Source of the DNA: Ignavibacteria bacterium
Lineage (GTDB): Bacteria > Bacteroidota > Ignavibacteria > Tepidaquicellales > OLB5
DNA length: 44,527 nucleotides
Direction: 5' to 3'
Assembly: GCA_025451455.1 (NCBI GenBank)
Contig: JANWKI010000091.1
Location: 1 to 44,527 of the forward strand
Part shown: positions 33,418-42,228 of the stretch, one piece after another
Layout of the letters: every line of letters starts with the position of its first letter
How positions within the stretch are numbered: position 1 is the stretch's first letter
Translations under genes and position numbers: made by a program
The notes under the pieces: generated by a model
What the model was told of the DNA's origin: nothing
Database searches by the model: none
Seen by the model: the letters and a program-made list of their open reading frames with translations, nothing else

Positions 33418-34794
33418 TTATGCCGGTTTTATATTCTGATTTACTCTGAACAAATTGTTTGGATCATATTTTTTCTTGATCTTTGTCAGCCGTTCATAAT
33501 TTTCACCATAGGTTGCCCGGATACGCTCATCACCTTCATCCATCATGAAGTTGACATAAGCACCTCCTGCTGAATAAGGATGAAGTGCATCCCAGTATTC
33601 TTTTGTCCATTTAGTTATTGTATCCTTGTTTGCCGGGTCAGGATCGACACCAACAATAACCTCTGCCCATTTTGCTTTGCGGTAAGCCCAGGGGGTGTCA
33701 TTTTTCCCGACTCTTCCTGCGGCTCCGTCAACAGGGTAAAGATGCATTGTTGAAAACATTGTTGGCAATTTCAGGCCGTTTTCATAATGCTTTTCAATAG
33801 CTTCATCGGTGAGCTCGTTTACAAAGTCTGCTCTCCAGTACCATTGGTATCCTGCAGGATAGAGGCCGTCAAAAGCGCTTTGCAGTGCGGGGTGAGGCAT
33901 TGCTCCAATTCCGTAAAGTGCCGGGGGACCAAACGCTTTAACAGGAGCGAGAACTTTATCAGCATCTGCCTGGGAGCCTGTATAACACCATACTATTCCG
34001 CACATTTTTTTAAGATGCAGTTCTTCAGGGAAGTCAGGAACAGGGGGTACTATTAAGAATGCAAAAAATCCGTTGAGTTCATCCGGCGCTTTGGTTATGA
34101 ATTCTCTGTAAAATTTCATTACTTCAACAGTTTTTTCAATCGGCCACAAAGTCGGGCCCCCGATAATAATATCCACAGGATGAAGCCTGAAAAGAAATGA
34201 AGTAACAATTCCGAAGTTGCCTCCTCCTCCGCGAATTGCCCAGAACAGATCAGGATTCTCGTCTTTACTGGCCTTTACAAAACTTCCGTCTGCAAGGACG
34301 ATATCCGCTTCAAGCAGGTTATCTATGGAAAGCCCGCACTTGCGGGTGATGTGCCCGATCCCTCCTCCTAAAGTCAGCCCGCCCACTCCGGTCGTGGAAA
34401 TTATTCCGCTCGGGGTTGCCATACCAAATGCGTGAGTAGCATGATCAACATCACCCCAGGTACAACCTCCCCCGGCGCGAACAGTACGTTCTTTTGTATC
34501 TACTCTTGTGTACTTAATCTTTGAGAGATCTATTACCAGACCGTCATCGCATGTTCCAAGTCCGCCGCCGTTATGCCCTCCACCGCGAACTGCAATGAGT
34601 ATTTTGTTATTACGCCCGAAATTTACCGCAGATATTACATCTGCAGTATCAGCGCAGTAGGCTATAATTGCCGGGTGTTTATCGATCATGCCGTTATATA
34701 CTTTCCGGCTGTTTTCGTAAGTTTCATCACCTTGCGGTACAATATCTCCCCGGAATCCTGATTTCAGTTCCTGAATTTTAGTTTGATCAATCAT
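33418..34794 (-). CDS. FAD-binding oxidoreductase (PCMH/BBE type)
   Basis: 458 residues. An FAD-binding PCMH domain is followed by a C-terminal berberine-bridge-like segment (PYSAGGAYVNFMMDEGDERI... and KYDPNNLFRVNQNI). RGGGHNGGG at 70-78 holds H74, the usual site of 8-alpha-histidyl FAD attachment. The region corresponding to the second (cysteine) attachment site reads GIISTTGVGGLTLGGG with no cysteine, so a single covalent link is expected. Such enzymes oxidise alcohols, sugars or aromatic substrates with O2. AAAAGGAG 6 nt before the ATG is a good ribosome binding site. Substrate not predictable. Confidence 0.92.
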   Translation of the reverse strand: MIDQTKIQELKSGFRGDIVPQGDETYENSRKVYNGMIDKHPAIIAYCADTADVISAVNFGRNNKILIAVRGGGHNGGGLGTCDDGLVIDLSKIKYTRVDTKERTVRAGGGCTWGDVDHATHAFGMATPSGIISTTGVGGLTLGGGIGHITRKCGLSIDNLLEADIVLADGSFVKASKDENPDLFWAIRGGGGNFGIVTSFLFRLHPVDIIIGGPTLWPIEKTVEVMKFYREFITKAPDELNGFFAFLIVPPVPDFPEELHLKKMCGIVWCYTGSQADADKVLAPVKAFGPPALYGIGAMPHPALQSAFDGLYPAGYQWYWRADFVNELTDEAIEKHYENGLKLPTMFSTMHLYPVDGAAGRVGKNDTPWAYRKAKWAEVIVGVDPDPANKDTITKWTKEYWDALHPYSAGGAYVNFMMDEGDERIRATYGENYERLTKIKKKYDPNNLFRVNQNIKPA

Positions 34795-34880
34795 GAATTT
34801 CTCCTTTTTTTTCGATTATTGTTTAAATGAAATTATCTTCTTCGTGAATTTACATTTATTGCTCTGTTGGTTTGAATATT

Positions 34881-35510
34881 TTAATACATCACACTTGGTG
34901 TCTTTCTTAAAAAATTATTGTGAGTTAATTGTTGAAGCATAAAATCAGCAACATCAGCGCGGGAAATCATAACTGTAAAACCTTTGGTTGTAATATCTTC
35001 ACCACTCCTGAATTGCGCGATGTGTTTTCCATTTGTCAATGTTGGTGCTCGCACAATTGTCCAATTTAATGGACTCTCTTTAATCATCTTTTCTCTGGCT
35101 TCGTGTCCCGCAATTTCCGTTGATAAAAGTTTAGGCGCAATATATTTAATTACAAAACCAGCAGTTTTGCGGCTTTCTTTCACTCCAACGAATGACATAT
35201 AAATAAACCGCCTGACACCATTTGTCTCCATTGCTTTGATAATATTATTTACACCGTCTACAACAGATTGGTCGAATTTAAAAGCACTTGATGCTCCTAA
35301 TGCAGAAAGCACTGCATCCTGCCCTTTCACCGCATCCTCTACTAATTGATAATTGATGACATCGCCCTGTATAACTTTAAGTTTATCGTGCTTGATTTTT
35401 AGTTTTGAAGGTTTACGGACAAATGCTGTTACATTATGCCCCAACGCTAAAGCCTGTTTTACTAATTCATGTCCAGATGCGCCGGATGCTCCGTAAATAA
35501 GTATATTCAT
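34881..35510 (-). CDS. NAD(P)-binding Rossmann protein (atypical SDR, NmrA/BVR-like)
   Basis: 209 residues. The nucleotide-binding motif GASGASGHELVKQAL is at 7-21, followed by ALGHNVTAFVRKPSKL (basic residues suggest NADPH). QDAVLSALGAS and RRFIYMSFVGV are the usual strands of the atypical short-chain dehydrogenase family that includes NmrA and biliverdin reductase B. SPLNWTIVRAPTLTNG is also family-typical. The classical YxxxK catalytic pair is absent, as usual in this group. Probably an NADPH-dependent reductase or redox sensor in the stress cluster. Confidence 0.9.
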   Translation of the reverse strand: MNILIYGASGASGHELVKQALALGHNVTAFVRKPSKLKIKHDKLKVIQGDVINYQLVEDAVKGQDAVLSALGASSAFKFDQSVVDGVNNIIKAMETNGVRRFIYMSFVGVKESRKTAGFVIKYIAPKLLSTEIAGHEAREKMIKESPLNWTIVRAPTLTNGKHIAQFRSGEDITTKGFTVMISRADVADFMLQQLTHNNFLRKTPSVMY

Positions 35511-35635
35511 TTTGATGATTTTTAAGATTATATATATTTTCGGTTTAAACTTGATTTGTTATTTTGTATTAGTCGCTCGTTGTCTTTTTTTATTTCTTTT
35601 CGGCATTGTCGTATCGGTATATTGTTGGAATTTAA

Positions 35636-35896
35636 TCATACTTCTTCGTGAAACTCCTGTATCTTTTCGGGTGTGAATTTAGAGAGCTTCACTATTTTTG
35701 TTTTTTCTCTCAGCAAAGCGGGAACAGAATATAAGGCTTGCTCCTCGGATTCCGCTTCGATAAATGCCCAGCCGGAACATATTCCGCTTTCGCACCCCCA
35801 CTCAAAATGGGTTATATGTCCATAAGCGACAAATTGGTCCAGCACATGAAGGCAGTCTTCCCTGTTATGAGAAGTTTCAACTAAATACCTGTTCAT
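35636..35896 (-). CDS. Small protein of unknown function, probable alpha/beta barrel
   Basis: 86 residues with three cysteines (CLHVL, GCESGICSG). The layout, strand (RYLVETSH), helix (REDCLHVLDQFVAYG), strand (HITHFEWGC), strand (WAFIEAESEEQALYSV), resembles small ferredoxin-like dimeric alpha/beta-barrel proteins, but I recognise no named family. AAAAGGAG 6 nt before the ATG is a good ribosome binding site. It lies 23 bp downstream of the NIPSNAP-like gene. Confidence 0.7.
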   Translation of the reverse strand: MNRYLVETSHNREDCLHVLDQFVAYGHITHFEWGCESGICSGWAFIEAESEEQALYSVPALLREKTKIVKLSKFTPEKIQEFHEEV

Positions 35897-35919
35897 TTCA
35901 CTCTCCTTTTTTATGTTCT

Positions 35920-36216
35920 TTAATTAACAATTGTAAGAATTTCCCTGCTGGCAGAATCAACAAGCGGAATAAATTTCTGATACCATTGCTGCCATTCACT
36001 TGCACCAAGGCCTTCTTTCATCGAGCTTTCCCATTTTGCAAGGCTATCCCACTGGCTTTCCAGTACGAGCCTGTATGAGGGGCCGGTAAGGTCAGTTAGT
36101 GCCCTGGTTGAATCGAAACCATATTTCTTGTTAAGTTCTTTTGCATCGGTCAAGAGTGTTTTGGCATCTTTTGCTTTTCCGAATTTGAGGTTAAAAATAT
36201 CTCTTACTAAGATCAT
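35920..36216 (-). CDS. NIPSNAP/dimeric alpha-beta barrel-like protein
   Basis: 98 residues: strand (ILVRDIFNLKFGKA), helix (AKTLLTDAKELNKKYG), strand (YRLVLESQWDSLAKWESSM) and helix (SEWQQWYQKFIPLVDSASR). This is the pattern of NIPSNAP/dimeric alpha-beta barrel proteins, often monooxygenase-like. The assignment is by pattern. Its ATG overlaps the DUF1059 stop (ATGA) with an AAAGGA ribosome site 7 nt upstream, so the two are co-translated. Confidence 0.7.
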   Translation of the reverse strand: MILVRDIFNLKFGKAKDAKTLLTDAKELNKKYGFDSTRALTDLTGPSYRLVLESQWDSLAKWESSMKEGLGASEWQQWYQKFIPLVDSASREILTIVN

Positions 36217-36443
36217 TTTGTGATTCCTTTCTTTTTATTTTTTTTGATGTTTTGTTTTATATTAATTTCTTTCTTCATCATTGCTTTGATCTGTTTTCTA
36301 AGTTCGGCTGTATCTTTGTGGCCATGTTCTTCAATAGCATGTCTTAAAGAAATATTAAAGACTTCCTTTTGGCTTCCTGAGATAAGTAATGTACACCCAA
36401 TCTCATTCGGGAAATCTCTGCAATCTATTATTTTTCTCTTCAT
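36213..36443 (-). CDS. DUF1059 domain-containing protein
   Basis: 76 residues. CRDFPNEIGCTLLISGSQKE, then HAIEEHGHKDTAELRKQIKAM, is the DUF1059 motif: two cysteines and two histidines that could bind a metal. The tail is lysine- and asparagine-rich. It is between the cupin and NIPSNAP-like genes, overlapping the latter by 4 bp. Function unknown; the family is small and cytoplasmic. Confidence 0.9.
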   Translation of the reverse strand: MKRKIIDCRDFPNEIGCTLLISGSQKEVFNISLRHAIEEHGHKDTAELRKQIKAMMKKEINIKQNIKKNKKKGITK

Positions 36444-36486
36444 TTAAACAGCGGTATTTTTTATACAAATCTTTTGGCAGCCGGGC

Positions 36487-36843
36487 TTATTTTTTCCCGT
36501 AAGTTACTCCCCCTGTAAAATCAACACCGATACATTGTTCATTTCCAATTACCCATGCGTCATGCCCGGGAGGAATTACACCTGCATCGCCGGGTCCGAA
36601 TTCTTTTGCAGTACCATCATCCATTTTTACACCCATCTTTCCTGAGATTATATATAATACATGGTTAACCTGGCAACTTGGTGTTCCGACTGCAGGCTTC
36701 ACACATTCCGACCATTTCCATCCGGGCTCAAATGTTGTGCGCATAATTGTGTACTCTCCTAATTTTACTACTTCGCCCTTTGTTTTTGGCAGTGAACGAA
36801 GTTCATCGGGATTGTTCATGTTTTTTATTTGAATTTTTGACAT
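36487..36843 (-). CDS. Cupin domain protein
   Basis: About 118 residues from the ATG at 36843. The upstream ATG at 36855 adds four residues (MEKN), but its own sequence contains GGAG placed 6 nt before the 36843 ATG, a ribosome site for the second start. The protein is one cupin barrel: YTIMRTTFEPGWKWSECVKP, CQVNHVLYIISGKMGVKM and KEFGPGDAGVIPPGHDAWVI. Histidines in VNHVL and PGHDAW are probable metal ligands. It heads the minus-strand cluster and has the best promoter in the window (36875-36906) with a palindrome directly upstream. Confidence 0.88.
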   Translation of the reverse strand: MSKIQIKNMNNPDELRSLPKTKGEVVKLGEYTIMRTTFEPGWKWSECVKPAVGTPSCQVNHVLYIISGKMGVKMDDGTAKEFGPGDAGVIPPGHDAWVIGNEQCIGVDFTGGVTYGKK

Positions 36844-36874
36844 ATTTTTCTCCATTTGATTTATAAAATTTAGG

Positions 36875-36906
36875 CAAAGATATATCCATATTTTGAGCCA
36901 TGCAAA
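36875..36906 (-). promoter_or_regulatory. Full Bacteroidota-type promoter for the cupin-led cluster
   Basis: On the minus strand TTTG (36903-36906), exactly 20 nt, then TATCTTTG (36875-36882), a perfect TTTG-N20-TAnnTTTG match. It lies 31 nt before the cupin ATG at 36843. Confidence 0.7.
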
Positions 36907-36934
36907 GAAAGTATTATTTGATTGTAATACTTTC
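36907..36934. promoter_or_regulatory. Perfect 10-bp inverted repeat abutting the cupin promoter
   Basis: GAAAGTATTA, 8 nt (TTTGATTG), TAATACTTTC. It begins at the base right next to the -33 TTTG on the upstream side. A dimeric regulator binding here would sit where activators contact RNA polymerase. No regulator gene is nearby. Confidence 0.55.
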
Positions 36935-37194
36935 CTGAACTCATATGATTTCAGATTCTTTGATAAATCTCACCTTAAATCATGATTTTTATCTCAAAAG
37001 GTGAATTAATTTATAATGGATTTGTTATGAATGAATGCAAATCCGGATAATTTATCTGTTTGTTATGAAATTTTGATTACACATTTTATGCCAAAAACAT
37101 GATTAATCCTAACATATTGCTGTTTTTTTGTTATTAATTGGTTTTTTAAATTCCAGATTTTGTTATAAATTTATGCCTTATTTTGCATCAATTT

Positions 37195-37202
37195 TATTTT
37201 TG
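37195..37202 (+). promoter_or_regulatory. TAnnTTTG box upstream of the paralogous helical gene pair
   Basis: TATTTTTG, 28 nt before the ATG at 37231. The rest of the 375-bp gap (36856-37230) is very AT-rich; besides the cupin promoter and its palindrome I see nothing in it. Confidence 0.35.
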
Positions 37203-37230
37203 GGACTAACTTAATGAATACCATATCTTA

Positions 37231-38697
37231 ATGTTCAGGAGTAAAATAATTGATATTATGCGGACTTTTACTCCTTCGGAAGTAAAAGAATTCAGGGAGT
37301 TTATCCGATCACCATATCACAACAGGAACGGAAATGTAATTAAATTATATGAATTATTAAGGCGAGGTTTTCCTGATTTTACTGCCGGGTTCCTAACAAA
37401 AGAAAAGCTCTTCAGTAAGCTTTATCCCGGCAAGAAGTTCAACGACACAGTGATAAGGATTCTGCTTTCTGATCTTTCTAAACTGGCTGAAGAGTATTTA
37501 AGTTTTATGAATATTTCCGGTAATGAGTATGTTATGAAAAGACACTTATTAAAGGAACTTCAAATCAGGAGAATTGATAATCTTTTCAATATTGTATTGA
37601 AAGAAACGGAAAAGATTGTTGAAAACAAGGAGCTTGGAAAAGAGTATGGCTTCTACTACAGGCATGATCTTGAGTCTATAAAAAATAACTTTTACTTGGC
37701 AAGAAATAAACAGGAATTAACAGGGGAGATAATTGCAAGAAAAGGTGAAAGTATTATATGTTATGCCCTCATTGATCTTTTTATTATAAGTGAGTCCATA
37801 TTAAGCAGCAAGAATGCATATAACATCGAACCAAAAGTGAATTTAACGGATGAACTACTCGGAAGAACGGACCTGGAAGGATTGCTGGACTACATAAAAG
37901 AATACTTACCGGGGTCCTATCCAACAGTGGCACTTTTTTACTATCTCTACAGGACTATCAAAGACATAAAAGACGAATTTTACCTTTCTGCGGCAAGAGA
38001 GTTATTCAGAAATAATATCAATGAATTCAATCTGAATGAGAAAATACTCATATATGCAAAGATCGAGAATTGCTGCAAGGAAAAATCCAGAAGCGGAAAT
38101 GATAAATTCGTAAAAGAACTTTTCGAAATATATAAAGAAAGGATATCGCTTGATCTGATTGTTCTTCCTAGAAGAAAATACCTGAATATTTGGGACTACA
38201 GGGATATCCTGGTAACAGCCCTGGAGCTGAAGGAAATTGGCTGGGCGGAGAATTTCGTAAACAAATTCTCAGGTCTGCTCGACCCTATCCACATGGAAAA
38301 CGCATTGACTTACGGCAGGGCAATTGTGAACTTCGGAAATGGGAGATATGAGGAAGCTATAAGGGATATTTCTACGGTGAAATACGATTATTTTCTTTTC
38401 AAGATAGACATGAAAAACCTGCTTTTGAAGATTTATTATGAGCTTGGATATTTCAGTGAAGCAATGGATACAGTAGACAGCTACAGGCATTTCCTTGCAA
38501 AAAACAGATCTGTATCCGGGTCATTTAAGAAATATAACATGGATTTTGTGAAATTTTATGTTGAGCTTATCAGAGTAAAAGAAAACAAAGGACAAAACCT
38601 GGATGAACTTGTATTGGGTTTTGGGAGAAGTGATCAAATAAGGAACAAAGGATGGATTGCAGGAAAAATTGATGAATTGAGATCGGAGTATGATTAA
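37231..38697 (+). CDS. Helical protein of unknown function (paralogue 1)
   Basis: 488 residues, predicted almost entirely helical, no signal peptide or membrane segment. The first 90 residues are strongly shared with the next gene: SKIIDIMRTFTPSEVKEFRE, IRSPYHNRNGNVIKLYELL, then KEKLFSKLYPGKKFNDTVIR and ILLSDLSKLAEEYL. The C-terminal half (GWAENFV..., LKIYYELGYFSEAMD) reads like degenerate TPR or similar helical repeats. I have seen this N-terminal pattern only as hypothetical proteins in Bacteroidota-type genomes. It ends 3 bp before its paralogue, so the two form an operon. Confidence 0.85.
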   Translation: MFRSKIIDIMRTFTPSEVKEFREFIRSPYHNRNGNVIKLYELLRRGFPDFTAGFLTKEKLFSKLYPGKKFNDTVIRILLSDLSKLAEEYLSFMNISGNEYVMKRHLLKELQIRRIDNLFNIVLKETEKIVENKELGKEYGFYYRHDLESIKNNFYLARNKQELTGEIIARKGESIICYALIDLFIISESILSSKNAYNIEPKVNLTDELLGRTDLEGLLDYIKEYLPGSYPTVALFYYLYRTIKDIKDEFYLSAARELFRNNINEFNLNEKILIYAKIENCCKEKSRSGNDKFVKELFEIYKERISLDLIVLPRRKYLNIWDYRDILVTALELKEIGWAENFVNKFSGLLDPIHMENALTYGRAIVNFGNGRYEEAIRDISTVKYDYFLFKIDMKNLLLKIYYELGYFSEAMDTVDSYRHFLAKNRSVSGSFKKYNMDFVKFYVELIRVKENKGQNLDELVLGFGRSDQIRNKGWIAGKIDELRSEYD

Positions 38698-38700
38698 TAT

Positions 38701-40173
38701 ATGCTAAAAAGCAAAATAATTGATGTTTTAAAGACATTTACCCAGGAAGAGTTAAAGAATTTCAGGAACTACATTAACTCCCCGTTTCATAACTCAAATA
38801 AAAATGTTGTAAAATTGTTTGAATTAATCCGGAAACATGGTCCCGGATATGACTCACCAGCAATTCAAAAAGAGAAACTATTCAGAAAATTATATCCCTC
38901 AAAAAAATACAGTGATATTGTTATAAGAATACTACTTTCAGACCTTTTGAAGTTAAGCGAGGATTTTCTTGCTTACCAAAGATACATCAAGACCCCGCTG
39001 GCAGAAGAGATGTTCCTTCTTGAGGAGTTAAAGAACAGAAATCTTGACAGCCTGTTTAACAAGGTAATAAAAGAAGCAGAACAGCATCTTGATATGGCAG
39101 GAGGGATGAATGATGCCTATTTCCTTAACAGGTATGAAATCGAGAATCTAAAAGTAAATTACCTTATCTCAAAAGACAAGCAAACAGGTTCCGGTCTGGC
39201 ATTGCTTAAAAAAGGAGAGTATCTTGTAGATTATTTTCTGGTGAATGTAATGAATATTGTACAAGAGCTAAATGAACGTGCTGAGGTTCTGAATGAAAAA
39301 TTCAGTTTCAATCTTACTGAGAAGTTCATAATGAATACGTCACTTGATAAGGTAATCAATTACATGAAGACTGCAAATTATTCTTACCATCCCATCATTG
39401 AAATGCATTATTATATGTATTTGAGCTCGCTTGATCATGAAAGTGATTTATATTATTTAAAATTCAGAGAATCGGTAGTAAAGAATCTTCATTTGTTCCA
39501 TAATGAAGAGAAGTTCAACCTGCTTTTAGCTCTTGAAAGCTGCTGCGTATCACGTCTGAAAACGGACAGGGTAAAGATTTATGAGGATTTGATAGAAGTT
39601 TATGAATTAATGCTTGCCAGTAATGTGTTTTCAGAATCATCAAAAGGATATATGCAGGCTAATTTATTCCGGAATATATTTTATACTGCTGTTGTGCTGA
39701 AAAGATACGAATGGGCCGAGAAGTTTGTATATGATTATCACGACCATCTTTTGCCTGAACAGAAAAACGATATGTACAATTATACTAAAGCTTTATTGAA
39801 TTTTGAAAAAGATAATTTTGAAACCGCTTTGGAGTTTATAGGAAAAGTTAATCATAGTTTTTTTGTTTTTAAGTTTGAAGCAAGAGTATTAATGATGAAG
39901 ATATATTATGAATTGAGATCATTTGAGCCTGCATTGTCTCTGATAGACTCATTTTCACACTTCTTAACCAAAAACAAAATTGTTTCAGACTCATTTAGAG
40001 ACCCCTTTATGTTTTTTAACAAATACATGAAGATATTGATAAAAATATCTTCTGAAAATAAATCAGTCGATAAGAAAGATCTCGAATTTCTTAAAAAGGA
40101 AATACAAAACTCCAGGCACTTTTTCAGCAGAAGATGGATATTGGAAAAAACTGATGAACTTTCTCTCAGGTGA
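38701..40173 (+). CDS. Helical protein of unknown function (paralogue 2)
   Basis: 490 residues, cytoplasmic and helical like its neighbour. The N-terminus SKIIDVLKTFTQEELKNFRN, INSPFHNSNKNVVKLFELI and KEKLFRKLYPSKKYSDIVIR, ILLSDLLKLSEDFL aligns without gaps to the previous protein. Similarity continues more weakly, with EWAEKFVYDYHDHLL and MKIYYELRSFEPALSLIDSF matching near the C-terminus. The start codon follows the upstream stop by 3 bp. The pair is convergent with a TPR-histidine kinase gene 50 bp away. Function unknown; a scaffold or signalling role is only a guess from the helical repeats. Confidence 0.85.
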   Translation: MLKSKIIDVLKTFTQEELKNFRNYINSPFHNSNKNVVKLFELIRKHGPGYDSPAIQKEKLFRKLYPSKKYSDIVIRILLSDLLKLSEDFLAYQRYIKTPLAEEMFLLEELKNRNLDSLFNKVIKEAEQHLDMAGGMNDAYFLNRYEIENLKVNYLISKDKQTGSGLALLKKGEYLVDYFLVNVMNIVQELNERAEVLNEKFSFNLTEKFIMNTSLDKVINYMKTANYSYHPIIEMHYYMYLSSLDHESDLYYLKFRESVVKNLHLFHNEEKFNLLLALESCCVSRLKTDRVKIYEDLIEVYELMLASNVFSESSKGYMQANLFRNIFYTAVVLKRYEWAEKFVYDYHDHLLPEQKNDMYNYTKALLNFEKDNFETALEFIGKVNHSFFVFKFEARVLMMKIYYELRSFEPALSLIDSFSHFLTKNKIVSDSFRDPFMFFNKYMKILIKISSENKSVDKKDLEFLKKEIQNSRHFFSRRWILEKTDELSLR

Positions 40174-40223
40174 GATTAAAACTCATCGTATGTCTAGTTT
40201 CTTAAAAACCGGAAATTACTGTG

Positions 40224-42035
40224 TTATGAATGAAAAGGGAGTGATACTGTAAATTTTGAACCTCTATCCTCCAGTGATTCCAAAGCTACATCTCCGCCAA
40301 TCAATTCACATAATTTTTTTACTATTGATAATCCAAGTCCCGTAGAATGTTCATCCCCGGTTGGTTTAGCACTCAATTTTGCAAATTTTGTGAACATTTT
40401 CTGTTTGTCTGAATCTGTAAAGCCCGGTCCCTGGTCGCTGATCTCATATTTTAACTGATTATTTTCATTCAAACATCTTAAAGTCACTGTTTTTCCCTTC
40501 GGAGAGAATTTTATGGCATTTGAAAACAGGTTCTGGAGGATTTCATATAATATTTCTTTATCAGTATGTATTTCTTCATTCAAAGGATTTTCCTGATAAT
40601 CAATTGCCAGTTCTTTCTTTGAGGCCTCATCTTTAAAATTAGTCAGCAGTTCCGTACATACATCATTTACGCTGAACGTGGAATTGATGATCTTCATATT
40701 TCCCTGTTCAATTGCATTATGATCAAGAAGTTTCTTAATTAGATTGAACATTCTGTCTGTCTGGCTGATAATATTGGAAGTGAAAACCTCCTTTTCGGTC
40801 TCATTTGATTCTTTGCTCCTCCTGAGCATCCTTGCAGTAGAAAGAATATTCTGAAGAGGGTTTTTCAGATCATGAACAGCTATTGCCATAAATTCATTTT
40901 TCTCGTCGTTTAATTCCTTGAGGTTTACGTTCAGTTTCTTTACATCTTCGAGAGCTTTTGCAAGTTCAACGTTTTTCAGCTTTTGGATCTCAGCTTCTTT
41001 CTGTGCCTGCTCAATTTCCAGCTGTGTTGTTATGTTTCTTGCTTTCATTTCTGCTTCTTCGTGGATAAACTCAAGCTCTTTTTTATATGCAAGCTTCAAA
41101 TGGCGCAAAGCACTTTCGGTATCTTTCTCCTCTTCAAATGCTTCCGAAAGGGTGTGGTGAAGTTCAAAAATAGATTTTTTCAATCCCAGTTCTTCTGCTA
41201 TACCCAGGCCTTTATTTAGGTTCTCTTTTGCTTCGTCAATTTTGTTTTCCAGCAGTTTTAAACGGCCAACAGTCCCGAATATTTTTACGAGCCCTTTTCT
41301 GTCATCAAGTTCAAGCTTAATTTTTCTGCTTTCTTCAAAAAGCCGGTATGCTTCCGGAATATTGCTGATAAGCATATTAGTTTCTGCGATGTTATCTAAC
41401 GCAAGAGATGTCCTGTGCTTATCTTTTTTTTCTATTGCAAGTTCAAGTGCATCATTGAGGAAATTAAGAGAGGATTTATGATTGCCAAGCAGGTTATGGG
41501 TTAATCCAATATTAATGTTAGTTACCAGGAGCGATTCTTTATCGTTTTCTTCCTCGGCAATATCCAAAGCCTGTGAGTAAAACTTAAGAGCATTCCTGTA
41601 ATCTTTTATGTTCGTATATATCAGCCCGATGTTGGATAAAACTATAGCTATTTTCTTATTTTCCTGTAAATCTTCGTAAATTTTTAAGGCTCTAAAGTAA
41701 GCTTTGAGAGCATTTGAATAGTTGCTAAGGTTATCATTTATGATTCCAACACAATTCAGCGAATCTCCCATTATCTTCTTCTCGCCTAATTGATGAGAGA
41801 GCTTGATCGCTTCTGAAAGGAAGAGCATAGCCTGGGGATAGTTTGAGATCAGTTCATTGCAAACTCCAAGGGCGTATAAACTGGCGGCTTCAAGTGAATC
41901 ATCCGAGGACTTCAAAGCCTGAACATAAACAAGGTTTGCCATTTCAAGGGCTTTCTGAGGTTCGCTGAACTTCAGTCTATGAGCTTCTTCAAGAAGCTTG
42001 CTAAGATTTTCGTTATTTCCTTCCTGAAGGTTCAT
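40224..42035 (-). CDS. TPR-containing histidine kinase
   Basis: 603 residues, soluble. About residues 10-325 are seven to eight TPR units (for example NYSNALKAYFRALKIYEDLQ). A coiled coil (325-385) leads to HisKA with AVHDLKNPLQNI (phospho-acceptor H388). The ATPase domain has NLFSNAIKFSP (N506 in the N box), DQGPGF and STGLGLSIVKKL. There is no membrane segment or receiver domain, so it is cytoplasmic and presumably senses an interaction through the TPRs. No response regulator gene is in the window. It is a paralogue of the 42229-44313 kinase. Confidence 0.93.
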   Translation of the reverse strand: MNLQEGNNENLSKLLEEAHRLKFSEPQKALEMANLVYVQALKSSDDSLEAASLYALGVCNELISNYPQAMLFLSEAIKLSHQLGEKKIMGDSLNCVGIINDNLSNYSNALKAYFRALKIYEDLQENKKIAIVLSNIGLIYTNIKDYRNALKFYSQALDIAEEENDKESLLVTNINIGLTHNLLGNHKSSLNFLNDALELAIEKKDKHRTSLALDNIAETNMLISNIPEAYRLFEESRKIKLELDDRKGLVKIFGTVGRLKLLENKIDEAKENLNKGLGIAEELGLKKSIFELHHTLSEAFEEEKDTESALRHLKLAYKKELEFIHEEAEMKARNITTQLEIEQAQKEAEIQKLKNVELAKALEDVKKLNVNLKELNDEKNEFMAIAVHDLKNPLQNILSTARMLRRSKESNETEKEVFTSNIISQTDRMFNLIKKLLDHNAIEQGNMKIINSTFSVNDVCTELLTNFKDEASKKELAIDYQENPLNEEIHTDKEILYEILQNLFSNAIKFSPKGKTVTLRCLNENNQLKYEISDQGPGFTDSDKQKMFTKFAKLSAKPTGDEHSTGLGLSIVKKLCELIGGDVALESLEDRGSKFTVSLPFHS

Positions 42036-42228
42036 TTACAATCAAGTTTTGTAAATATTGTAAAGATTGAATTAAATTGAAACATAAATCATGTCATACA
42101 ATTAAGTTTGCCGGTATCTTAATTGACAGCAATCTTAGAAAATAATCATTCACACTCTGAAGATCAGATGCCCGCTTGTGTATTATTTATATTATTAGAA
42201 TGGATGTAAGGATGATAAAGAGTATTTC

